Assembly (NCBI GenBank): GCA_964440935.1
Contig: CAYTTY010000025.1
Location: 1-54,997 of the forward strand
DNA from: WJJR01 sp964440935
GTDB lineage: Bacteria; Zixibacteria; MSB-5A5; WJJR01
Direction: 5' to 3'
Length of the DNA: 54,997 nucleotides
In this document: positions 17,521-24,810 of the stretch, piece by piece
Numbering within the stretch: position 1 is the stretch's first letter
How the letters are laid out: every line of letters starts with the position of its first letter
The notes under the pieces: model-generated
What the model was told of the DNA's origin: nothing
Database searches by the model: none
Seen by the model: the letters and a program-made list of their open reading frames with translations, nothing else
Translations under genes and position numbers: made by a program

Positions 17521-19304
17521 AGTGTGCCTAAGTCCAGCTCATTCACCATCGCGACAATCGACTGACTGATCTCGTACGTGTCTCGTCGATTCGTGCGTAC
17601 CTCGATTAATCTCGCACCGACATGCCCAAGACTGTCATGGAATGCGTTCCGGAACTCCTCGGGGTTCGTTGGCATCGCATACGGAATCCCCAGGAAATGG
17701 GCCAGGCTGTGAAACGTCCGTCCGTGCGGCATGGCAATCAACGCTTCGAACATCGCGTCGTGCCGGGCCAATGGCAGAAATGAGAAGATCCCGCCGCCGT
17801 TATTGTTGAGGAGCACAATCGATACGTTCAGATCACGTTGCAGCAACAAGTGCAATCCGGCAATGTCATGCAAAAACGAAACATCCCCGATAATCAACAC
17901 AACCCGCTGCCGTGAGGCCGCCGCCGCACCCATTGCGGTCGACACCACGCCGTCAATGCCATTCGCCCCCCGGTTGACAATCACGCGCAGATTGATGTCG
18001 CGCTTCGACGCGTAGCTCTCCCCCAACCGAATCGGCAGGCTGTTCCCCAGCATGACAATCGAGTCGCTTTCGACCGCAGCAAAGACGTCTGCCACCACCG
18101 CACCCTCAAAGAGTTCATCTCTTGAAGCAAAATCCTCCCAAAGAGCACGATCCACACGCCGGTCAGCCTCCGTCCACTCGGCGGCGCAGATGTCATTCGT
18201 GAATCCGCCGACCGCGAATCGATCAAGAAGCAGTTGTGCGACATCGTGCGGACGTCCGGTGACCTGGCGCGTGCTGTACCGATACGGATCGGCAATCGGG
18301 TGTCCGTCGGAAACGATGACATGCTCGCGCGGCGTTTGAGTACTGAGCCATTGGTTCAACGCCTTCGATGTGGGCAATCCGCCAAAGCGGACAATCAGAT
18401 CCGGCTGTGCCGCCGATTCAAACTCCGCATGACGCACCAGCAGATCGGCGTGTGCCACGATGCGTGCATCGGGGAATTCACTGCATCGCAACTGCGACGC
18501 CACATCGGTAATCAACGGTATCCCGGTCGCTGCCGAGAGCCGTGCCACTGATTCTACCGCAGTGTCATTGATCGGACCGGCGATGAATAGGCAACGCGCA
18601 GCCGCACCGATCAGATCACCCAATTGATTCACATGGTCCACATCGGGTGCCGGATGGGTAATGTGATCGTAGCGTTCATCGTGGCCCGCCGAAAACGGGA
18701 CACTCGGAAGCGCGGGCGGTGGTGGATCAAAACGCTCCAGGAATTCCGGGTCGGGCAACAATGGCTCTCGGAAGGGCGTATTCAATTGCACCGGGCCGGC
18801 CGGCCAATCGGTCGCCGTCCGGAAAGCGTGCTCAGCCTGAGCGGCCCATTGTGTTGCAATATCGGACTGATCGACCTCCGGCGTCGGCAGGGTTGCCGAC
18901 AATTTCGCATACCGTCCGTACAACTCCTTTTGGTCGATCGTCTGCGGTGCGCCGCAGCCGTGCAGTTCCGCCGGGCGGTCGGCGGTAAGTAGAATCAGCG
19001 GCACGTGTGTCAGAGATGATTCGATGACCGCCGGATAATAGTTCGCTCCGGCGGTTCCGGATGTGCAAATCAGAACCGTTGGCCGCCGTGATATCTTCGT
19101 CGCACCCATCGCAAAGAACGCCGCCGACCGTTCATCAGAGTGCATCCACACGCGCAACGCCGTATAATCCGAGACCGCCAGCACTAACGGTGCACAGCGC
19201 GCGCCGGATGAGACGACCACGTCGCGTACACCCAACTCGACCAATCGTGCCAACAGACTTCGGGCACAGGCCACATTAGCGTGAGCGACGTCGTGTGTGT
19301 TCAA
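17517..19304 (-). CDS. menD: SEPHCHC synthase
   Basis: A thiamine-diphosphate enzyme that joins alpha-ketoglutarate to isochorismate. The N-terminal domain has the catalytic Glu in MHSDERSAAFFAMG; the C-terminal domain has the cofactor motif GDVSFLHDIAGLH through NNNGGGIFSF. A TTG at 19304 overlaps the menF stop in the form TTGA and gives 595 residues with a normal MenD N-terminus (THDVAHANVACARSLLARL). An ATG at 19355 would extend it 17 residues into menF and is less likely. The usual SPGSRS segment reads SSGARC here, which is unusual. It ends in an ATGA overlap with menH. Confidence 0.93.
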   Translation of the reverse strand: MNTHDVAHANVACARSLLARLVELGVRDVVVSSGARCAPLVLAVSDYTALRVWMHSDERSAAFFAMGATKISRRPTVLICTSGTAGANYYPAVIESSLTHVPLILLTADRPAELHGCGAPQTIDQKELYGRYAKLSATLPTPEVDQSDIATQWAAQAEHAFRTATDWPAGPVQLNTPFREPLLPDPEFLERFDPPPPALPSVPFSAGHDERYDHITHPAPDVDHVNQLGDLIGAAARCLFIAGPINDTAVESVARLSAATGIPLITDVASQLRCSEFPDARIVAHADLLVRHAEFESAAQPDLIVRFGGLPTSKALNQWLSTQTPREHVIVSDGHPIADPYRYSTRQVTGRPHDVAQLLLDRFAVGGFTNDICAAEWTEADRRVDRALWEDFASRDELFEGAVVADVFAAVESDSIVMLGNSLPIRLGESYASKRDINLRVIVNRGANGIDGVVSTAMGAAAASRQRVVLIIGDVSFLHDIAGLHLLLQRDLNVSIVLLNNNGGGIFSFLPLARHDAMFEALIAMPHGRTFHSLAHFLGIPYAMPTNPEEFRNAFHDSLGHVGARLIEVRTNRRDTYEISQSIVAMVNELDLGTL

Positions 19305-20722
19305 CGCTGAATAATCTTGAGTATGGACTGCGCCTTGGCGTCCGTTTCGGCCCATTCACGTTCCGGCAACGATCCATTCACAATCCCGGCGCCGGTAAAC
19401 ACGTGCACATTCCGCCCGGTGACCAGCGCCGAGCGAATCCCTACGCCGAATTCGGCCGAGTCGCGACCGATCCACCCAATCGGCCCGGCATACCAGCCGC
19501 GGCCCTCCGGTTCCAATCGCCGAATGGCCGCCAGCGCCGCGGTGCGCGGTGTCCCACCGACGGCCGGTGTCGGATGCAGTTGGCTGACCACGTCGGCGTA
19601 CGACACATCTTCCCGAAGTGTGGCACGCGCACTGGTGACGAGATGCTGTACTGTTGGCAAACGCATCAGCCACGGCTCCCCACCGACATCGGTATGGGTG
19701 CACAATCCCCGCAGCGTCTCCACGATTCCCTCGATAACATAGCCATGCTCGCGACGGTCCTTCATGCTGTTTAACAGCGCGCGCGAGAGTGCCGCGTCGC
19801 GCTCGGGGTCAGATTCACGCGCCACTGTGCCCGCAATGCAATCGGTCTCGACGTCCCGTCCGGCCAGTCTTACCAATCGCTCCGGGGTGGCGCTCAAAAA
19901 CGTTTCGCCTGTCCCCACCTCGAGGCCGAAGCAGTACGATCCCTCCGATACATCACGCAGCCGATCCGCCAACGTCCAGGGTGACAATACCCCTTCGGAA
20001 TGCCAATGAATCGAACGGGACAGCACAACTTTTCGTAACTCCTCGGCCGCGATCATCCGCAGCGCTTCGTCGACCATGCCTTGCCACTGCTGGACGTTGA
20101 TTCCCCGCTCTGTCTGCCCACCCGATGGTAGCGCCGGCAACGCCGCACCGCCAGTCGGCCAATAGCGATCGGCCATCCGCTCCAAGCGGCCCATGACGTC
20201 CGGTGGCGCATCAGACGGTGATACACGGACAGTCAGAATCAGGTGAGCGTGTGTTGCATCCGCGTACAGCAATGACTCGGGCAACACAAAGAGCGCATCG
20301 CCAAAAGACGCCCAGGCGTCAGTTTGACGAGATCGTGGATCAAACACCGCACCGCCAAACAGCCGTGGACATGCAACGGACGGCACATCACCTGCACATT
20401 CGACACGCGAAAGCAAATCGGAAGCATGCGTGAGTGCATCGCGCAGCGACGTTGCACCGGTGGTCCGAACCGTCTCGGCCGCACCGACCCCGCCATATTG
20501 CTCACTGCTCCAACGCGAACGCCAGAAGAGCCGTTGATGCCCGGTCTGATCGACCAGCCACCGAATGGGATCGATTCTCTCCTCCAGTGTCCACCCAACC
20601 GCCAGCAGCCGGTCCCCGCCGGAGACATCTGCCTGCCGGCACACGTTGCCGACCGCCCGTCGATGACGACTCGTCAAAGTGCCGGTTCCATCGGTCTTAA
20701 CAGTGGTGGTCGGTGTCCGCAT
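19301..20722 (-). CDS. menF: Isochorismate synthase
   Basis: A 473-residue chorismate-utilising enzyme that turns chorismate into isochorismate, the entry to menaquinone synthesis. The start at 20722 follows aggaga; an earlier ATG at 20746 lacks a ribosome site. The conserved C-terminal domain shows RKVVLSRSIHW, CIAGTVARESDPERD, LHPTPAVGGTPRTAAL, GWYAGPIGWIG and FTGAGIVNGSLPEREWAET, containing the Mg-binding Glu residues. It is the first gene of the leftward men operon; the promoter should lie right of 20722. Confidence 0.95.
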   Translation of the reverse strand: MRTPTTTVKTDGTGTLTSRHRRAVGNVCRQADVSGGDRLLAVGWTLEERIDPIRWLVDQTGHQRLFWRSRWSSEQYGGVGAAETVRTTGATSLRDALTHASDLLSRVECAGDVPSVACPRLFGGAVFDPRSRQTDAWASFGDALFVLPESLLYADATHAHLILTVRVSPSDAPPDVMGRLERMADRYWPTGGAALPALPSGGQTERGINVQQWQGMVDEALRMIAAEELRKVVLSRSIHWHSEGVLSPWTLADRLRDVSEGSYCFGLEVGTGETFLSATPERLVRLAGRDVETDCIAGTVARESDPERDAALSRALLNSMKDRREHGYVIEGIVETLRGLCTHTDVGGEPWLMRLPTVQHLVTSARATLREDVSYADVVSQLHPTPAVGGTPRTAALAAIRRLEPEGRGWYAGPIGWIGRDSAEFGVGIRSALVTGRNVHVFTGAGIVNGSLPEREWAETDAKAQSILKIIQR

Positions 20723-20853
20723 CTGTCTCCTGCAATTGACGCACAATCCGAATGACCGTTTCGGCAGCGGTCGACGTCAATTCCTAGCGAACATACGTAT
20801 CGCCTGCCCTGCGGTTCAACTGGATCGCACAACACGAGCGGATCACAATCGAT

Positions 20854-21080
20854 CTAGTGTCATGTCATGCCCCAAGAGCCGGACAGAATTCCGTAGGGCA
20901 GGAGCACCGGGCGCCAGGCGTGCTCGGCATGGTCAATTCGGCTGCCCGCCCGGGGCTCCTGCCGGACACGCGACAACGCCATCGGCAGGAGCCCTGCGCT
21001 GCCAGCGCCCCCGCCGTCTCCGAAGTCACGGACGCGCAGTGCTCCTGCCCTACGACATATCACGCGTGACATAACACTAG
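20854..21080. repeat. 227-base CTAG-ended element, copy 1
   Basis: The ends are CTAGTGTCATGTCATGC and GCGTGACATAACACTAG, imperfect inverted repeats of 17 bases. The interior is GC-rich with inverted segments around GTAGGGCAGGAGCAC and GTGCTCCTGCCCTAC. A copy of the same length lies at 34288-34514, about 90 percent identical by eye. Frames run through it on both strands because of its composition, but none resembles a protein family. Confidence 0.8.
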
Positions 21081-21663
21081 GCTGTCGGGAAATGTGCGAA
21101 TCTCGATTCAATGAACCAGCCCGTCCTGGGAAGACGGACCGGTCCTTGGGCGTGGGAGAATCAGAAAAACCGGGCCCGGGGATCCGGCCCACGGCACTTC
21201 TAGGGCGTGGATCAGCGAGAGATCCCGGGCCCGGTAGGCCCAAATGAGAGGCGTGCCCTTCGTCGGTGGTCAGGATCCTATCCCAGCCACTCCCCCCCGG
21301 GAGAACTGACACCACCCTCTCTGGCATGCGGCGAAGGACTTACGATCAGTCATTCCGACGTCTCCCGTTCTGGCGAGAGACCGGAGACGCGGGATAGATC
21401 GTCACCGTAACCCACACACATGTCCGCCACCCAATTCCACAACTGGCATGCCAACCACTCGCACATTTCTTGGATCAACACGTTAATATACATAACCCCT
21501 TGCAAGACAGCACATTAGAAACCAACCCCGGCGTGTGCCATGGTAATGAAAACAGCAATCACCAACGACAATCAACGATTATCTGCGATTTCTTCGATGT
21601 ATGGATGATCACACGCTGAAAAACAATGACTTACAACGCATAATAGTGCGATACGCCAATCAT

Positions 21664-21682
21664 TTATGGGGAATTCCCATAA
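21664..21682. promoter_or_regulatory. Palindrome TTATGGG-GGAATTC-CCATAA
   Basis: A near-perfect dyad centred on GAATTC with one extra G in the left arm, flanked by weaker outer pairing (GCGATA on the left, TATCGC on the right). It lies downstream of the leftward gene at 21804 and could be an RNA hairpin or a protein-binding site; no partner gene is evident. Confidence 0.3.
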
Positions 21683-21803
21683 TGCGCTATCGCTCAATTA
21701 CTTTCATCGCCGACAATCGCGAAACACTACTCAAGGCCCGATGGAATCCAGTGGATATCCACCACGTGCCAATCATGTCACAGAACTGCGACGCGCAATC
21801 CTG

Positions 21804-22514
21804 TCAAATCACCTCATGGAGAACCGCTTTCGACAGCTTCTGCCCTGGCGATGAGACATACACGCGCTCGATGAGGTTTCTCATCTCATGCAGACTCCGT
21901 CCGGTGTCATGCCTTAGTGCTTCAACGATCGCAGCATCCACCTCTGTGACATTTCGTCCATATCTGCGATTCAACTCGCCGACAACGTGCTTGACGAACC
22001 GTAGCAGGTCTCGCTGGTTGACACATTGCTCGGTCATCCGCACCCAACAGGGAAACACCGTCAGAATATCCTCTTTCAGCGTCGCCGGCCATCGCACACC
22101 ATCATAACACGTCGCATGAAGCCGAATCGATGACGCCTGTGAAGGATCGGCCAGCGCCTGTGCCAGAATGGCGGACAGCTCCTTGATCAAATCGGCCAGC
22201 ACCGCGCCTCGGAGCCGGTGCAGATGGCGGATGACATGAACCACATCGGATGTGGTCGACGGCAACGCCGTAAGCAATTGGCTGATGTACGATTGCCGGA
22301 TCGCCGCCTCGGTCTGAAAATCGTACACACGAATCTCGGCGTGCGGATTCGCAACCGCACTCAGTCCTTTAACAAATGACAGCTTCCCGGATCCCGGCGG
22401 ACCATAAACAAGGAAGTTGAATCCCGCCCATAAGCATGGATCACTCATCCTCCGCGCCCCCTGTGCTCCTCTGAGAGGAACAGGACCACCCGGTCCATCC
22501 GTTAGGCTCGACAT
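21804..22514 (-). CDS. Degenerate NtrC-like AAA+ domain protein
   Basis: A 236-residue protein consisting of little more than one AAA+ domain. The Walker A motif is YGPPGSGKLSFVKG. What aligns with the family Walker B is RGAVLADLIKELS, where the usual Asp-Glu is lost. Later segments match sigma-54-activator landmarks: LKEDILTVFPCWVRM (for FREDLYYRLNVFPI), GELNRRYGRNVTEVDAAIV and RSLHEMRNLIERVYV (for GNVRELRNVIER). There is no GAFTGA motif and no helix-turn-helix. The ATG at 22514 follows agggga; a GTG two codons earlier is possible. It is the last gene of the leftward locus that starts with the kinase at 28132. It may be a pseudo-ATPase or a regulator of the full-length paralogue at 23254. 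Confidence 0.7.
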   Translation of the reverse strand: MSSLTDGPGGPVPLRGAQGARRMSDPCLWAGFNFLVYGPPGSGKLSFVKGLSAVANPHAEIRVYDFQTEAAIRQSYISQLLTALPSTTSDVVHVIRHLHRLRGAVLADLIKELSAILAQALADPSQASSIRLHATCYDGVRWPATLKEDILTVFPCWVRMTEQCVNQRDLLRFVKHVVGELNRRYGRNVTEVDAAIVEALRHDTGRSLHEMRNLIERVYVSSPGQKLSKAVLHEVI

Positions 22515-22643
22515 TGACACCTACTTCCCCTGATCAGCCCCTGACTCATCAACTTGCCCCCCCTGTCCTGACTACAACTCTGTGGATCTGCACATCGCCG
22601 GTGTCATCATTGCCCTATGAGCCACCGCCTTTGACGAACCAAT

Positions 22644-22880
22644 TTACATCATCATCAGCGAGAGTCCCGATATCAGCAGTGTGGTCTCGCACACGGGATC
22701 CAGCTCCGGAGATGGCTCTATACAGTCCTGAGTGGAGTCCGGCGGTGGTTCCACCGGGTGACCGCCGCCAGTCCCGTCTGCCAGTACCAATCCTCCTCCG
22801 CCCGGCATGACGACGAAAGTGAAAACCAGAAGCATCAGAACGAAGACCGATACAACCCGTTTCAAATTGACTGCTGCCAT
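22644..22880 (-). CDS. Small secreted peptide with signal sequence
   Basis: A 78-residue protein with an excellent ribosome site (aggaggag, four to five bases before the ATG at 22880). The N-terminus is basic then strongly hydrophobic (VVSVFVLMLLVFTFVVM), with a likely signal-peptidase site after GGGGLVLA. The mature part would be about 43 residues: Gly/Pro-rich (DGTGGGHPVEPPPDST), two Cys, several acidic residues and a hydrophobic tail (TTLLISGLSLMMM). No family is recognised. It lies between two AAA+ genes in the same direction and has a sigma-54-like promoter sequence in front. A secreted signal or surface peptide sensed by the neighbouring regulators is possible but not shown. Confidence 0.72.
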   Translation of the reverse strand: MAAVNLKRVVSVFVLMLLVFTFVVMPGGGGLVLADGTGGGHPVEPPPDSTQDCIEPSPELDPVCETTLLISGLSLMMM

Positions 22881-22923
22881 CTAGCTCCTCCTCTAAGTGA
22901 GCGTGAACGTTGGCAGTAGACAT

Positions 22924-22939
22924 TGAAACAAGCGTGCCA
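22924..22939 (-). promoter_or_regulatory. Near-consensus sigma-54 promoter
   Basis: Read leftward: TGGCACG-CTTG-TTTCA, against consensus TGGCACG-N4-TTGCA; the -24 half is perfect and preceded by AC, the -12 half has one mismatch. It sits about 45 bases upstream of the small peptide start at 22880, a suitable distance. Confidence 0.5.
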
Positions 22940-23060
22940 GTACCGCGCCTGAGACGGACCGAAACCCCACACGAAACGCTAAATTACTTAATGTCAATAA
23001 GTTAAAGAGACAAATATTCGCGAACCCTGATTCGCTATGGCCCCGGAGAACGGCACGTTT

Positions 23061-23078
23061 TCGCGATATATCGCGAAT
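23061..23078. promoter_or_regulatory. Perfect 18-base palindrome
   Basis: TTCGCGATATATCGCGAA is fully self-complementary. It lies about 125 bases upstream of the sigma-54-like promoter, at a distance typical of enhancer-like activator sites. TTCGCGAA occurs again at 23018. Confidence 0.5.
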
Positions 23079-23253
23079 TTAATATGAATCACTCCGAATG
23101 GATGCAGAACCAACGAGATGCTCGCACTAATTTGCGAACCTCGCCTAATTCAACTCAACTCTCTGGTGATGATTATGCTGATGAAAGAATTAGATCGCAG
23201 TTATTCGTAAAGAGACCGGCGGCTGTTTTGCAGATCAGCACTGTCAGAGCGTG

Positions 23254-24810
23254 TTACCTCATCTTCTTGGGACGTTGAATCCCGAGCCGCTTCATCTTGT
23301 CCCGCAACGAGGCCTCGCTCATTCGTAGCAGACGGGCCGCACGGAGCTGCACTCCGCCAACATCGCGTAGTGTCGACTCGATGAGTTCACGCTCGAATTC
23401 CTGGACTTGGTCCTTTAGCGATCGTCCGTGCATGCGTTTACGGGCACGTGGGACGACAGGCTCAAAGCCGCCATCCGACTGCAACCGCGGGAATTCGTCA
23501 CCCGTGTGGCTGATCACCACGCGTTCGATCAGATTCGACAGTTCGCGAATGTTCCCCATCCAAGGCATCTGTTCCATCTGTTTGGCAACGCTTTTGGGCA
23601 AACGCATCGCCGGCCGGCCCAGGCGCGCGCATTTCTGGTGGATGATGAAAGTTGCGAGGGGTTCGATATCTTCCGGTCGTTCACGAAGAGGCGGAATCGA
23701 CACTTCATTGAGGTTGATGCGATAATACAGATCGCGGCGGAACTTCTCTGCGTTGATGAGCTTCTGCAAGTCTTGATTGGTCGCGGAAATGAATCGGACA
23801 TTAACGGGGAAGGCTTCCCGTCCCTTCACTCGCCGGATGCTGCGGCTCTCGATGGTACGCAGGAGGGTGGCTTGGCTCTGCAATGACAACTCAGCAATTT
23901 CGTTGAGGAAGACCGTGCCCCCGTCGGCGTAACGAATCAAACCGTCACTCCCGTCAACCCCGGTGGCTGCGTTCGCCTCGATCCCAAACAGCTCCGACTC
24001 CAGCATTTGGGGCGCCAATTCCGGGAGATTGACCTCCACAAACGGGGCATTGCGACGGGGACTGGCATCGTGGACCCAGCGGGCGAGGTAGTCCTTGCCA
24101 ACGCCGTTCTCGCCAAGCAGCAAGATCGGCGCATCGGTCTGAATCGCACGCTCCAAGTACCGCATCACCGTTCGCATGACATTACTGCGGAACTCGAATA
24201 ATCCCTCGTTTCGCACGTCCCTCGATTCGGGCAGGACCGACGGCATCGTGCGACGTCCCAACTCTCCACAGCGCTGGACCGCCAACCCACAAAAACGGGC
24301 CAGCTTGGTGAGACGGCTGCGAGCGGATTCGTCGAACGCACCCGGCATCGCAACGCTGTCCAGATAAATCACCCCGAGCACCGTGCCGCGATTGTCGAAG
24401 AATGGCGCACTCAGAACCGAGCGGATATTGAACCTCCGGATGCTCGGACTCCGTTTCGCCAGATCGCTATCGTCCGTATCATCGATTAACACGATCTTGC
24501 CCTTCTCGTACGTCTCCCGGACCACCGTTTTGCTATACTGTTTGATTTCCTCTTCGGCGGTGGGATCGGTCTCGAAGCCATACGAGGATTCCACGAACCA
24601 GGTGTCGGATGAATTGTGATACGACACGACGGCGCCATGGTCCGCCATGAACAGACGTCGCGCAACGTGCAGCAATCCCTGTAGGAATTTCGTCCGGTCC
24701 GGTATCACCTCGAGCAGGTGCGCCAGATCGTCGAAAAAATCGACCGCGATGAGTTCATCGTGGTCCTGCGCGTCGAGTTCCTTCTTGAACTCATCAAAGC
24801 GCGGACTCAT
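23254..24810 (-). CDS. GAF-AAA+-Fis regulator of the NtrC family, GAFTGA-less
   Basis: A 518-residue transcription regulator. Residues ~25-185 form a GAF sensor domain (VIYLDSVAMPGAFDESARSR at its end). Residues ~205-440 form the AAA+ domain: Walker A LLGENGVGKDYLARW, Walker B GGTVFLNEIAELS, sensor region ISATNQDL, arginine-finger region KFRRDLYYRIN and PPLRERPEDIEPL. A Fis-type helix-turn-helix ends the protein (QLRAARLLRMSEASLRDKMK). The loop that contacts sigma-54, normally GAFTGA, reads NAATGV, and the Walker B Asp is Asn. The protein may thus not open sigma-54 complexes itself. The ATG at 24810 follows gaggag and lies 17 bases inside the kinase gene, implying coupling. Confidence 0.9.
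   Translation of the reverse strand: MSPRFDEFKKELDAQDHDELIAVDFFDDLAHLLEVIPDRTKFLQGLLHVARRLFMADHGAVVSYHNSSDTWFVESSYGFETDPTAEEEIKQYSKTVVRETYEKGKIVLIDDTDDSDLAKRSPSIRRFNIRSVLSAPFFDNRGTVLGVIYLDSVAMPGAFDESARSRLTKLARFCGLAVQRCGELGRRTMPSVLPESRDVRNEGLFEFRSNVMRTVMRYLERAIQTDAPILLLGENGVGKDYLARWVHDASPRRNAPFVEVNLPELAPQMLESELFGIEANAATGVDGSDGLIRYADGGTVFLNEIAELSLQSQATLLRTIESRSIRRVKGREAFPVNVRFISATNQDLQKLINAEKFRRDLYYRINLNEVSIPPLRERPEDIEPLATFIIHQKCARLGRPAMRLPKSVAKQMEQMPWMGNIRELSNLIERVVISHTGDEFPRLQSDGGFEPVVPRARKRMHGRSLKDQVQEFERELIESTLRDVGGVQLRAARLLRMSEASLRDKMKRLGIQRPKKMR

Larger units (their letters stand above)
20723..21803. other. Long intergenic region between men operon and regulatory locus
   Basis: No credible gene. 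It contains the 227-base repeat at 20854-21080 and, next to it, a GC-rich imperfect inverted repeat (ccgggcccggggatc at 21170-21184 against gatcccgggcccgg at 21221-21234). A smaller pair is cgtctcc/ggagacg (21359-21389), and an imperfect palindrome lies around the EcoRI-like centre at 21664-21682. Past 21400 the sequence becomes A+T-rich. The promoter of menF must be in the first ~130 bases but was not recognised. Confidence 0.5.
22881..23253. other. Regulatory region in front of the small peptide gene
   Basis: A gap of 373 bases, A+T-richer than the genes around it. It holds a sigma-54-like promoter (22924-22939), a TTCGCGAA site (23018-23025), an 18-base perfect palindrome (23061-23078) and a related TTTGCGAACC (23131-23140). 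A short rightward frame at 23084 has no ribosome site and runs into the opposite gene, so it is not called. Confidence 0.5.

Noticed and set aside
23084..23278. Rightward 64-codon frame after the 18-base palindrome
   Set aside because: There is no ribosome site, no recognisable content, and its 3' end overlaps the opposite regulator gene.
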